Shown: piece after piece, positions 53,185 to 62,651 of the stretch
How the letters are laid out: each line of letters starts with the position of its first letter
How positions within the stretch are numbered: the stretch's first letter is position 1
NCBI RefSeq assembly: GCF_020463795.1
Contig: NZ_CP080025.1
Coordinates: 3,655,501-3,719,500, forward strand
DNA: 64,000 nucleotides
Reading direction: 5' to 3'
DNA from: Echinicola marina
GTDB lineage: Bacteria; Bacteroidota; Bacteroidia; Cytophagales; Cyclobacteriaceae
Program-made: the position numbers and the translations under genes
The notes under the pieces: generated by a model
The model's database searches: none
What the model was told of the DNA's origin: nothing
The model's input: the letters and a program-made list of their open reading frames with translations, nothing else

Positions 53185-54282
53185 CTAAAACCATTTTTTC
53201 TTTTTGAAATAAACCAACATGGCGATGGTGATCACAATCATTACCAGCCACATGATATAATAGCTGTAGCGGTAATGCAGTTCTGGAAGTACGTCAAAGT
53301 TGGTCCCATATATCCCTGCTATAAATGTTAAGGGAATAAAAATAACAGAGAAAATGGTCAGGAACTTCATGATATCGTTAAGCTTGGAGCTGATGGTGGT
53401 GTGATAAATATTCAGCTGGTCAGATAGCATTTCCCTGTAATTGTCCGAGGTTTCGCTGGCATGGCTGATATTTTCTTGGAGCTCCCTGAAATAGATTTCA
53501 TTTTCCTCATGGATAAAGTCCGTATCCAGTTTTGCAAGGGCTAAGATCATCTCTTTGGCGGGCTTGATGCTTTTTCTCATAAAGTTCAATTCCCGCTTGT
53601 AGCGATTGATCAGGTCGATGGTCTTTTTGTTTTGGTTGACGAGCAGGCGATCTTCCAGATCTTCTATTTTCTCTCCTAATATGCCCAAGTTATAGATATA
53701 GTTATCTATGACGATATCCAATAGCGTAAAGGCCAGATAATCTGTTCCTGAATTTCTGATGCGCTTTCTGTTCATTCGAATCCGCTCACGGACAGGGTCA
53801 AATACATCTCCCTTTTTTTCCTGAAAAGAAATCAACATATGATCCATAATCACCATACTCAGATTTTCAATGGTTATCAGATCGGTTTCAGGATTACGTT
53901 GCAGCATTTTGAGGGAGATAAACAAGCTGTTTTCGTGGTCTTGGACTGTGGGGCGAGCTTGGGTGTCCATAACATTGGAAAGCACAAGTTTGGGTAGATT
54001 TAGCCCTTTATGGATTTTGTCCATGATTTGAGCCTCATGCAGCCCGTCTATATTGAGCCAGGTCACCGTAGCGGTATCGCTGAGGGGAAATGCCTCATCA
54101 ATGTTTTCAATGGACTTTTCTTCTAATTGTTGGTCATCAAAATCAATGATCCTTAAATGAACTTTATCTGATTTTCTTATCCCCCTGAACAAAAGCTCAT
54201 CTGGGGAAATGCCGATTTCCTGCTTTTGCTTTTTGACAAATTTAAATGGGTTGGAAGGTAAAGGTATTTTAGGTGTAATCAT
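53185..54282 (-). CDS. corA: CorA-type divalent cation transporter
   Basis: Magnesium/cobalt channel of 365 residues. The long soluble N-terminal domain is followed by two C-terminal membrane helices (FLTIFSVIFIPLTFIAGIYG and SYYIMWLVMIVITIAMLVYF) with the signature YGTNF, a variant of YGMNF, between them. A lysine-rich end (FKKKKWF) stays in the cytoplasm. Length is at the upper end for the family. It is separate from the kinase by 183 bases and from topoisomerase by 470 bases; it could be its own transcript. Confidence 0.93.
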   Translation of the reverse strand: MITPKIPLPSNPFKFVKKQKQEIGISPDELLFRGIRKSDKVHLRIIDFDDQQLEEKSIENIDEAFPLSDTATVTWLNIDGLHEAQIMDKIHKGLNLPKLVLSNVMDTQARPTVQDHENSLFISLKMLQRNPETDLITIENLSMVIMDHMLISFQEKKGDVFDPVRERIRMNRKRIRNSGTDYLAFTLLDIVIDNYIYNLGILGEKIEDLEDRLLVNQNKKTIDLINRYKRELNFMRKSIKPAKEMILALAKLDTDFIHEENEIYFRELQENISHASETSDNYREMLSDQLNIYHTTISSKLNDIMKFLTIFSVIFIPLTFIAGIYGTNFDVLPELHYRYSYYIMWLVMIVITIAMLVYFKKKKWF

Positions 54283-54752
54283 TTTGGGAAAATTTTGACT
54301 GCTTAGTTTCGATACAAGATAGGACTTTTTGTTTTATTGGTTTAGAAAAACTGTTTGTGAGAAATTATGTTTAAAAATAGGGTTGGATTTGTGGATAAAA
54401 TAGGAATGTCTCAGGAATTGTCTGATGCTGGTAGGACTTCTCAAAAGTAATTATCAGGAGTTTTATGCTGATTTCAGAATAAGAGTGATTTGATAGCGGA
54501 AATTAGATCCGTACCAAAGGAATGGATTAATCTCATCACAAATTCCCAATCCTTATCCACTGCTGATCACTCAATCGGGGCCAAGGTGTTTTGCCTGGAA
54601 TTTGCTGGGTTCCTATTATGAAGAGTGTTTCATTTTTTTCTGCACTCCTTGCGTCATACCAGTTTGGTTTAATTGGAAAAGAGGACTGTAAATAATACTA
54701 TTATGCTTAAAAGATGCAGGCATTGAAGATGATTGATGAAGTTATCAAATAA
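54283..54752 (-). other. gap between topoisomerase and CorA genes
   Basis: 470 bases between genes on the minus strand, no open frame with family features on either strand and no repeat seen. It may carry the CorA promoter. Confidence 0.45.
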
Positions 54753-57104
54753 TCAACTGCTGATAATCTCCAGTACCAGTTCTTTGGTCAGTGGCCGGCC
54801 ATTGGCCTTGGTCTTGATATCCTGAAAGGCAAACCTGAAATCACAACCGGATTTCCAATCACTACATCCATAGGCCGTCTTTCCTTTGATGATGCTGCCT
54901 TTTTTGCACTTTGGACAGGAAGGCATTTTATTGGTATCAGCTTCTTTTGGTTTACTGTCTTTTGATTCAAATTCAAGCTGGAAGTCGTCTCTTAGTTGAA
55001 TAATACCATCTACCTTTTGGCCATTATGCATAAAGCCTTTCAATTTGGTAGTGGACTTCTTTTCCAATAGTCTTTGGACTTGCTTGTCCGTAAGTTTTTT
55101 TTCTAGGAACTTGAAAGGCAAGCGGAGATTGCATCCCGATTTCCAATGACTACACCCATAGGCTGATTTTCCTTTGATGATATGGCCTTGCTTACATTTT
55201 GGACAAATGACCTCTTCTATGCTTTTGGCGCTTTTTTTACTTTTTGTGGTAGCGTTGGATTTAGTAGCCGTTTCTTTTGTTGCAGATTTTGGGCTGCTTG
55301 GTGCTGCTTCTGGTGCTGCCAATCTAGGTTTGCCTGTTTCCAAACGTACTTCCTGTACCAGCTCAGCCACCATTTTTTTCATATTATGGATAAACTTGAT
55401 GGCGCTGAATTCACCTTCCTCAATTTCTTTCAATTGCTTTTCCCACTGTCCGGTAAGTTCTGCTGATTTTAACAGTTCATTTTGGATGGTACCGATCAGC
55501 TGAATACCCATTTCTGTGGGAACCACCTGCTTTTTTCTTCTTTCTATATACTTCCTTCTGAAAAGCGTTTCTATAATACTTGCCCTAGTGGAGGGGCGGC
55601 CGATGCCATTGGCTTTCATCAGGTCGCGGAGTTCTTCGTCTTCCACCTGCTTACCGGCGGTTTCCATGGCACGCAAAAGAGAGGCTTCGGTATAGTGCTT
55701 AGGGGGCTTGGTGGTCTTTTCTGTAAAAGACGGTTCATGGGGACCATGTTCTCCTTTATCAAAGGAAGGTAAGATGCCTTCTTCGTCCTCCTTATCATCA
55801 TCTTCCTTGTTTTTCTTGGACTCCTTGGGGAAGAGTACTCGCCAACCTTCCTCTAGGATTTCTTTTCCTTTGGCTTGAAAGGTGACGGTTTCTACGGCTG
55901 CGCTTACAGAAGTTTTGGCCACTTTACAATCCGGATAAAATACGGCGATAAAGCGCCTTACGATAATATCATAGATCTTTTGCTCTGCATTGGGCAATGG
56001 CTTTTGTTCACCTGTTGGGATGATGGCATGGTGATCGGTCACCTTTTTGTCATTAAATACCTTTGGGGATTTTCTGATCTTTTTACCTAGTAGCCGCGAT
56101 GTATATTGGGAATAATTGCCGAGTCCTTTTAAAATACCAGGTACTTTTGGGTACATGTCATTGGGCAAAAAGGTGGTGTCCACCCTGGGATAGGTGACCA
56201 CTTTCATTTCATAAAGTTTCTGCACCAGTTTAAGTGTGGTGTCGGCAGTGAAACCAAATTTATTATTACAGTAAACTTGTAAACTGGTCAGGTCAAATAG
56301 CTTTGGGGCATATTCTTTGCCTTCCTTTTTCTCAATATCAGTAATAAACAGGTCTTTGCCACTGACTTGTTCTAGCAGTTTTTCTCCATCTTCTTTTTTG
56401 AAAAACTTTCCCTCAGTGCTGCTGAACTTGGTTTCGCGGTAAAGGGTCTGAAGTTCCCAGTAAGGTTCTGGTTGGAAGTTTTCTATTTCATGGTGTCTTT
56501 GTACCAACATGGCAAGGGTAGGGGTTTGAACCCTACCTATGGACAATAACTGCTTATAGCCCCCGTATTTGAGTGTGTAAAGCCTTGTGGCATTCATGCC
56601 CAAAAGCCAGTCACCTATGGCCCTCGAGCTGCCTGCGTAGAAAAGGTTATCAAAATCCTCTGCAGGTTTTAAATTATCAAAGCCTGATTGGATGGACTCG
56701 GTAGTCAATGATGAAATCCAAAGCCGCTGAACAGGACCTTTATAATCGGCCTGTTTCATTACCCATCGTTGGATCAGTTCTCCTTCTTGTCCGGCATCAC
56801 CACAGTTGATGACTACTTCAGCTTTTTTAAATAACTGTTGGATAACCTTAAACTGCTTTTTTACCCCACTGTCTTCGATGACCTTTGTTTCAAACCTTTT
56901 TGGTAACATGGGCAAGGTGTAAAGGTCCCATCTTTTCCAGCTGCTATCATAATCTTCCGGTGGGTAAAGGGTGCAGAAATGTCCAAAGGTCCAGGTTACC
57001 TGGTAGCCATTGCCTTCAAAATATCCATCCTTTCTGGCATTGGCCCCTATGACTTGGGCTATCTCTTTGGCTACACTGGGCTTCTCGGCGATACAAACTT
57101 TCAT
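54753..57104 (-). CDS. topB: DNA topoisomerase III (type IA)
   Basis: Type IA topoisomerase of 783 residues that resolves single-stranded DNA crossings and decatenates replication intermediates. The TOPRIM start KVCIAEKPSVAKEIAQVIGA with Asp103-x-Gly (CGDAGQEGEL) is present; SIGRVQTPTLAMLVQR is the conserved core and Tyr305 in TYPRVDT is the catalytic residue. GIGRPSTRASIIETLFRRKY is the typical second block. The C-terminus has two copies of a Cys-rich ribbon (CPKCKQGHIIKGKSAYGCSH and CPKCKKGSIIKGKTAYGCSD). It is 74 bases downstream of the SEC-C gene. Confidence 0.93.
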   Translation of the reverse strand: MKVCIAEKPSVAKEIAQVIGANARKDGYFEGNGYQVTWTFGHFCTLYPPEDYDSSWKRWDLYTLPMLPKRFETKVIEDSGVKKQFKVIQQLFKKAEVVINCGDAGQEGELIQRWVMKQADYKGPVQRLWISSLTTESIQSGFDNLKPAEDFDNLFYAGSSRAIGDWLLGMNATRLYTLKYGGYKQLLSIGRVQTPTLAMLVQRHHEIENFQPEPYWELQTLYRETKFSSTEGKFFKKEDGEKLLEQVSGKDLFITDIEKKEGKEYAPKLFDLTSLQVYCNNKFGFTADTTLKLVQKLYEMKVVTYPRVDTTFLPNDMYPKVPGILKGLGNYSQYTSRLLGKKIRKSPKVFNDKKVTDHHAIIPTGEQKPLPNAEQKIYDIIVRRFIAVFYPDCKVAKTSVSAAVETVTFQAKGKEILEEGWRVLFPKESKKNKEDDDKEDEEGILPSFDKGEHGPHEPSFTEKTTKPPKHYTEASLLRAMETAGKQVEDEELRDLMKANGIGRPSTRASIIETLFRRKYIERRKKQVVPTEMGIQLIGTIQNELLKSAELTGQWEKQLKEIEEGEFSAIKFIHNMKKMVAELVQEVRLETGKPRLAAPEAAPSSPKSATKETATKSNATTKSKKSAKSIEEVICPKCKQGHIIKGKSAYGCSHWKSGCNLRLPFKFLEKKLTDKQVQRLLEKKSTTKLKGFMHNGQKVDGIIQLRDDFQLEFESKDSKPKEADTNKMPSCPKCKKGSIIKGKTAYGCSDWKSGCDFRFAFQDIKTKANGRPLTKELVLEIISS

Positions 57105-57178
57105 GGAAATGGATAAACAGGTCTTGGGTATGGCCTGATGAATAAATTGATTGGGTTAAAAATAAAGAACTATAATGG

Positions 57179-57658
57179 TTAGCCACAACATTTTTTGAAC
57201 TTCTTGCCACTTCCACATGGGCAAGGATCATTGCGGGATACCTTATTGGATTGGACTGGGGCTGATTTTGGGTAGCTACCCTCCAAGTAAAACCATTTTC
57301 CGTCTTCCTTTAGAAATACTGATCTTTCTTGGTGAACATGCAGTTTGCCATCAGCAGCGATAAAGTGTGCCTTAAATTCAACTATTCCTTCATTATCTGA
57401 AGATTGGCCCTTTTCAGTATGAATGATTTCCAGTTTGGTCCATTTATTTTCTTTGGCCCAGTTTTGAATATCCTCAAACTGGTATTGCTCCTGTACCTTG
57501 GGATGTGAAGTTTGATGGATATAACCAGCATCGACGATACAATAGGCAGCATACCTGGATCGCATCAAGGCCTCCGCCGTTGGAGCAGCTTTGGATTTAA
57601 TGATTGGTCCGCAGCAATCCTGAAAGGACCGTCCTGATCCACAATAGCAATCTGTCAT
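57179..57658 (-). CDS. YchJ/UPF0225-family SEC-C motif protein
   Basis: 159 residues with SEC-C zinc motifs at both ends: [13 protein letters not shown] (N-terminal) and [14 protein letters not shown] (C-terminal), and the YchJ middle region ([32 protein letters not shown]). The biochemical role of the family is not established. It is followed by topoisomerase III 74 bases downstream on the same strand, so the two are probably co-transcribed. Confidence 0.9.
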   Translation of the reverse strand: MTDCYCGSGRSFQDCCGPIIKSKAAPTAEALMRSRYAAYCIVDAGYIHQTSHPKVQEQYQFEDIQNWAKENKWTKLEIIHTEKGQSSDNEGIVEFKAHFIAADGKLHVHQERSVFLKEDGKWFYLEGSYPKSAPVQSNKVSRNDPCPCGSGKKFKKCCG

Positions 57659-58079
57659 ATCCGATGTGTATTTAAACTATAAAACTGCTACAAAGATATC
57701 CATTGAAATTAGGGATTAAAGAATGTGCTGGGTGAAAATTAAATATGAACTTACAGATGGTTTTGGATGTCTTTGAATGCTTGCTGGTTAAGACAGGATA
57801 TAATTGAAAGAATATCTATATCTGCAATGATGTCAGTAAACGTTTAACTAAAGAAGAATGGCTCATCAATCGGCCAGTTGAGCATGGATTGTTGATGGTT
57901 TATCAGTGATCATCCGAGAAATCCGAGAGAAACTATATTACTAGCAAGAAAGCGGATCATTTATAGGGAAATAAATTTTGCTGGTGGATGGAGAGCGTGC
58001 TTTTTAAATTGGTATTTATTTTGTGGACTAAAATAATACCATGATTTTTATAGGATACTTTTGAACATTATAAAACCAA
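57659..58079. other. divergent promoter region of the SEC-C and sulfatase genes
   Basis: 421 bases between divergent genes. No gene is recognised. TACTTTTG at 58056-58063 fits the Bacteroidota -7 pattern TANNTTTG 17 bases before the sulfatase ATG, but no TTTG lies at the expected 19-21-base spacing upstream (nearest 58020), so the promoter call is weak. Confidence 0.4.
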
Positions 58080-59591
58080 ATGCCGGCAAAATTGAGAAAA
58101 CTGAATTTTTTACCATTTGAACTCATCAAGCAAAATGTCCTTTTGGGCTTAATCATGCTTTTGACCCTATCCTGTCAAGAGAAGAAGGAAGTGCCTTTGA
58201 ACGTGCTGTTCATCGCTATTGATGACTTAAGACCCGAATTAGGCGCGTATGGAAAGGATTATGTGCATTCACCCCATCTGGATGAATTGGCCGGTCAGAG
58301 CAGTTTGTTTATGAATCATTATGTTACCGTTCCCACTTGTGGCGCCTCCAGGTATAGTTTGTTGACTGGTCAGTTGCCCAAAAATAAGGGAGATTTGAAT
58401 AATCAAGCGGCAGCAAATAAAATTGCAGGGAAGCCAGAAGGAGAGCTGCCGGAGACTTTTGTACACCAGCTGAAGAGAAATGGATATTATACGGTAGGCA
58501 TCGGCAAGATTTCCCATCATCCAGATGGCTATGTCTATGGTTATATGGACCCAAAAAGTGACCAGTTAGAATTGCCACATAGTTGGGATGAAATGCTATT
58601 GGATGCAGGGAAATGGGGAACGGGTCACAATGCTTTTTTCGGTTATGCAGATGGTAACAATAGAAATGGTATGAACAAGCAGGTAAAGCCTTACGAATCA
58701 GCCGATGTGGAAGATGAGGGGTATCCGGATGGTCTGACAGCTAATTTGGCCATAAAAAAATTAAAAGAGCTTAAATCCCAAAAAGAGGGTGAACCCTTCT
58801 TTTTGGGAGTAGGCTTTTTCAAGCCGCACTTACCTTTTACCGCTCCCAAAAAATATTGGGACCTTTATGATGAGGAAGATATTCCCTTGGCGCCATTTGC
58901 AGCTGTTCCAGAAAATTCCTCCAAAGCCAGTTTATTAGAGAGTGGTGAATTCAACCAATATGCTTTAGGAGAAGAAAAAGCGGGCTTGGACCATAAGGTA
59001 TCTGATGCTTACGCCAGAAAACTTCGTCATGGTTATTTGGCAGCTGTTAGCTATGTGGATGCTCAAGTGGGAAAGGTTTTGGATGAACTGGAGCGTTTGG
59101 GCTTGGATGAGAATACGGTAGTAGTGGTTTGGGGAGATCATGGCTGGCATTTGGGCGACCAATTGGTTTGGGGCAAGCATACCATTTTTGAAAGGGGGCT
59201 GAAAAGCGTTTTGATGATAAAGCATCCCAAAGTGGAAGCTCAGGAAATTGAGAAAATCGTTAGTACCGTTGATATTTATCCTACATTGATGGATTTGATG
59301 GGCGTGAAAACCAACTATCCATTGGATGGAAAAAGCATGGTTCCTTTAATGGAAAACCCTGATTGGGAGGAATGGAGGAATACAGCCTATGGTTATTTTA
59401 GAAATGGAATTTCGTTAAGGACACCTGAATATAGACTGAGTAAATACTTCAGGGAACAGGAGCCCAAAATAGAGCTTTATGATCATAAGAACGATCCCAA
59501 TGAAACCGTGAATATCGCCCAGCAAAAGCCGGAAATAGTGGAGCAATTGATGCCGCTGTGGGAGCGGGGAAATACTGGGATTTTTGAATAG
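58080..59591 (+). CDS. iduronate-2-sulfatase-like sulfatase, probable lipoprotein
   Basis: Formylglycine sulfatase of 503 residues of the iduronate-2-sulfatase-like branch (IDDLRPELGAYG after Asp48-Asp49). Cys87 lies in CGASRYSLLTG; the Pro of the CxPSR motif is Ala here, which is allowed. IGKISHHPDG, GVGFFKPHLPF and VVWGDHGWHLGDQ are characteristic of this branch. Residues 20-32 form a hydrophobic stretch ending TLSC, so Cys32 may be lipidated. A fourth sulfatase of this window, 10.5 kb from the PUL and on its own transcript; it could still serve the same substrate. Confidence 0.9.
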   Translation: MPAKLRKLNFLPFELIKQNVLLGLIMLLTLSCQEKKEVPLNVLFIAIDDLRPELGAYGKDYVHSPHLDELAGQSSLFMNHYVTVPTCGASRYSLLTGQLPKNKGDLNNQAAANKIAGKPEGELPETFVHQLKRNGYYTVGIGKISHHPDGYVYGYMDPKSDQLELPHSWDEMLLDAGKWGTGHNAFFGYADGNNRNGMNKQVKPYESADVEDEGYPDGLTANLAIKKLKELKSQKEGEPFFLGVGFFKPHLPFTAPKKYWDLYDEEDIPLAPFAAVPENSSKASLLESGEFNQYALGEEKAGLDHKVSDAYARKLRHGYLAAVSYVDAQVGKVLDELERLGLDENTVVVVWGDHGWHLGDQLVWGKHTIFERGLKSVLMIKHPKVEAQEIEKIVSTVDIYPTLMDLMGVKTNYPLDGKSMVPLMENPDWEEWRNTAYGYFRNGISLRTPEYRLSKYFREQEPKIELYDHKNDPNETVNIAQQKPEIVEQLMPLWERGNTGIFE

Positions 59592-59944
59592 TTAAGCCAA
59601 GACTCCGAATTACTACAGTCTTTCTAAAAATAAAAGAACCGTTATCTTGACCATTAAATAAACATACATTTTTAAGCTAAGACAGGTTAAATACAACCAT
59701 ACTGCTCTTATTGGAAAAGAAACTTAATCAATTGTTAATCTTTATTAGGATTCTTTAGTGGATGATGTGAATAATTTTGTACTTTCATTAAGCCCCAATT
59801 ATTCAATGACAATTCAATCTATTTATACCCGTAATTTTATGATTTAGTCGTTTAGATTGGTATAGGAATATACCATCAAGGCTATAGGAAAATGCTTTAA
59901 GGAGGTGATTTGGATTGATTTCCCAAGCTATGTATGCTCCTCGG
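59592..59944 (+). other. gap downstream of the sulfatase
   Basis: 353 bases of AT-rich sequence; no gene and no strong terminator seen. AGGAGGTGATTTGG near 59900 looks like a ribosome site but no reading frame follows it. Confidence 0.4.
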
Positions 59945-60120
59945 TTTAACCCGGATTATGCATTAGCAATCGTAGTGAGGACTAAAAATGCAAGAAAATC
60001 AGGCTGTTTGGAGACTGAGGCATAGCACCGCTATGGTGAAGTCGAAAACAGCAGCAAAGCGTCTGATTTTAAAGCATTTTCAGTCCGTAATAGATAAGCT
60101 AATGCATATTTCGGGTTTAA
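59945..60120. repeat. 176-bp fold-back element, copy 2
   Basis: Same length as copy 1 at 26267. Inverted ends 59945-59966 and 60099-60120 (19 of 22 paired). Inner pairs include AAATGC 59986-59991 with GCATTT 60074-60079, and GACT 60013-60016 with AGTC 60040-60043. Compared with copy 1, several pairs changed on both sides. It ends 46 bases before the ATG at 60167, so it forms most of the leader of the phosphatase gene. Confidence 0.88.
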
Positions 60121-60166
60121 TAGATTTCAAAAATAATTGACTAAAAATTCCACAAATTATTCCCAT

Positions 60167-62011
60167 ATGAAAATCAGGATTATTTTCACCTTTTTTTACT
60201 TTTTATTGTCATTGAGTTTGCTGGCGCAGGAAAAGGAGCTTTTTAAGCTTCATTCTCATAATGATTACAAACAAAATGTGCCTTTCTGGACGGCTTTTGC
60301 CAGTCATTGTGCCTCTATAGAAGCGGATGTATTGTTGGTCAATGGAGAATTGATGGTAGCCCATGAAAGAGAGAGTATAAAGCCCGGCCAAACATTGGAG
60401 AGTCTTTACCTAGCACCGATCAGAAAGGCAAAAGATTTGGGGCTTCCACTATCCATGGATTTTCAACTTTTGGTGGACATCAAAACAGAAGCTTATGCCA
60501 CCATGGAAGTATTGGAAAAGGTGCTTGAAGATTATAGAGATATTCTTTCGGATGGAGCTAAATCTGGTGTTCAAGTGGTGGTCTCCGGCAGCAGGCCTGA
60601 TATAAATGACTATAAAAATTATTCAGATTTGATACGGTTTGATTATCAGGATACTGATTTGTCCAAGCGTTTACCATGGGATAAAATAGCCTTGGTAAGT
60701 TTGCCCTATAGTAAATATTCCGTTTGGAATGGAAAGGGCAGATTGGTAGCTGAAGAGGAAAAAGTGTTGAAAGAATTGATCAAAACTGTCCATGATGCCA
60801 ATCGCCCCATTAGGTTTTGGGGGGCGCCGGATAGCAAAACAGCATGGAAAGCTTTTTTTGATTTAGGCATTGATTATATCAATACCGACCAGCCCAATAA
60901 GGCTTACGAGTACCTAAGCAAATTGGATAAAAACCTAGTTATCACAAAATATCCGCATGCGGTTTACCAGCCCGAATACCTAGTGGATGGACAGGAAGTA
61001 CCTATAGAGCAAATTATAATGATGGTCGGCGACGGCAATGGTTTGGCGCATATATCTGCAGGTGTATATGCCAATGGAGGGGTTTTGAATCTGAGCCAAT
61101 TAAAGCATATCGCCTTGGTCAAGACCCAATCAGCTGATGATTTTACGACTGATTCGGCCGCTGGAGCCACAGCGCTGGCCACGGGTGAAAAAGTGAATAA
61201 CAGGGCCATTGGCTTTTCTGTAAATGAAACACCACTTAAAAATCTTCCGGAAATCCTTAAAGAATATAATTTTAACAGTGGTATTGTCACTACTGATCAT
61301 GTGACAGGCGCTACTCCATCTTCTTTTTATGCACATAGAATGGACAGGGGAATGACCCTTGGTATCGCAGAGGACCTCGCTAACAGCCCATTGAGCTTAT
61401 TTATTGGAGCTGGTAAAAATGATTTTGTGACCAATGGAAGGGATTTAATCCAATCTTTGGAAACATCAGGTTTTTCAATGGCCAAATCAATCAGGGAAAT
61501 TGCACATTCAGGAGCTGAAAGGATCGGTTATTTTGCGAGTAATCAGGGCCTGCCAACAGTTAATAAAGGTAGAGAGGACTACTTGTTAGAAGCGACAAGA
61601 AATGCTTTGAGCTTTTTGGATAATAAGCAGGCTCCATTCTTTTTGCTGATCGAAGGGGCCATGATAGATTCAGGAGGCCATATCAATGACGCTGGAATGG
61701 TGGTGGAAGAGGAAGTAGATTTTGATTTAGCGATAGGTGAGGTGCTAAAATATGCTGATGACCATCCTGGAACTTTGGTATTGATCACTGCGGACCATGA
61801 AACGGGGGGAGTGACTTTACCTCAGGGAAATATAGCAGAAAGGGAAGTTGAGTTGGAATTTAGTACGCATGACCACACCGGCATTATGGTGCCTTTATTT
61901 GCTTATGGTGCCCATGCATCCGCATTTACCGGTGTTTATGAGAATACCGATATTTTTAAGAGGATTATGGAATTGGTCCATAGCCATCAGCAGGTAAATA
62001 GCAGTAATTAG
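60167..62011 (+). CDS. fused phosphodiesterase-like / alkaline phosphatase protein
   Basis: Secreted protein of 614 residues with two parts. A signal peptide (1-20, IIFTFFYFLLSLSLLAQ) leads into a domain (about 25-265) like PI-PLC/glycerophosphodiester phosphodiesterase: FKLHSHNDYKQNVPFW, IEADVLLVNGELMVAHE. From about residue 280 it is a PhoA-type alkaline phosphatase: Asp289 in MMVGDGNG, nucleophile Ser330 in TTDSAAGATALATG, TTDHVTGATPSSFYAHR, MIDSGGHINDAG, ADHETGG and HDHTGI. Together they could cut phosphodiesters and then free phosphate. The frame is open from TTG 60137, but ATG 60167 gives the correct signal peptide. Confidence 0.88.
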   Translation: MKIRIIFTFFYFLLSLSLLAQEKELFKLHSHNDYKQNVPFWTAFASHCASIEADVLLVNGELMVAHERESIKPGQTLESLYLAPIRKAKDLGLPLSMDFQLLVDIKTEAYATMEVLEKVLEDYRDILSDGAKSGVQVVVSGSRPDINDYKNYSDLIRFDYQDTDLSKRLPWDKIALVSLPYSKYSVWNGKGRLVAEEEKVLKELIKTVHDANRPIRFWGAPDSKTAWKAFFDLGIDYINTDQPNKAYEYLSKLDKNLVITKYPHAVYQPEYLVDGQEVPIEQIIMMVGDGNGLAHISAGVYANGGVLNLSQLKHIALVKTQSADDFTTDSAAGATALATGEKVNNRAIGFSVNETPLKNLPEILKEYNFNSGIVTTDHVTGATPSSFYAHRMDRGMTLGIAEDLANSPLSLFIGAGKNDFVTNGRDLIQSLETSGFSMAKSIREIAHSGAERIGYFASNQGLPTVNKGREDYLLEATRNALSFLDNKQAPFFLLIEGAMIDSGGHINDAGMVVEEEVDFDLAIGEVLKYADDHPGTLVLITADHETGGVTLPQGNIAEREVELEFSTHDHTGIMVPLFAYGAHASAFTGVYENTDIFKRIMELVHSHQQVNSSN

Positions 62012-62018
62012 ATTTAAT

Positions 62019-62477
62019 TTATTGCTTTACGGGATAATCTTTATCGATCCAGTCCACCTTGATATTGGTCAGTAAGGCCAATAGTTGATGGTTTTTGAAG
62101 CCCATTTCGTTCAAGGTGGAGAAAGCAGGTCTTACATTGGGACATTTGGTCAGTGGGCAGCAACCACAATAAAGAACGATTTCTTTGTCCTTAGGTAATT
62201 TACTGACCAAGGCTTTAAGTTGAGTAATGTTCTTGGGGTTTTGTCCCGCACCTATATCCACGGAGTTCTTTATGACCGCTTGGGGGCCGATGCTGATGAT
62301 AAGGGGTTGTTTGTCTTTGGGAAGTTTTAATTTTTGAACAAGTTCAGCAGGTGGTAACATTTGCTTGGCTGTCCAAGGCTCCTTTTGTTGGAATGCTACC
62401 GTGATCAAAATGGCCAAGAATAAGAAAGGTAGCTTGCTTAGAAGGAATTTTTGGATCTTTGGAAGATTATTCATCAT
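62019..62477 (-). CDS. secreted rhodanese-like protein
   Basis: 152 residues, convergent with the phosphatase gene (seven bases between stops). An N-terminal hydrophobic stretch (LLSKLPFLFLAILITVAF) acts as signal peptide or anchor. The rest is rhodanese-like: PLIISIGPQAVIKNSVDIGA and the loop VLYCGCCPLTKCPN with several Cys, followed by ALLTNIKVDW. The usual CxxxxR(S/T) active loop is replaced by CGCCPLTKC, so sulfurtransferase activity is uncertain; a redox or metal role is possible. Confidence 0.72.
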   Translation of the reverse strand: MMNNLPKIQKFLLSKLPFLFLAILITVAFQQKEPWTAKQMLPPAELVQKLKLPKDKQPLIISIGPQAVIKNSVDIGAGQNPKNITQLKALVSKLPKDKEIVLYCGCCPLTKCPNVRPAFSTLNEMGFKNHQLLALLTNIKVDWIDKDYPVKQ

Positions 62478-62651
62478 GGGATAAATGAGTAAGCTAGAAG
62501 TATGTTTTTATTGCAAGATGGCTTTTTTACTTTGTTTTGGAAACAAAAGACCAGAATTTTCAGGGGAGTGAAGGAAAGCTTAATGTTCACAAGGTAAATT
62601 TTTTTAATGGATAAGTAGGTGGATTGATAGCAGTAATATTTATGATATAGC

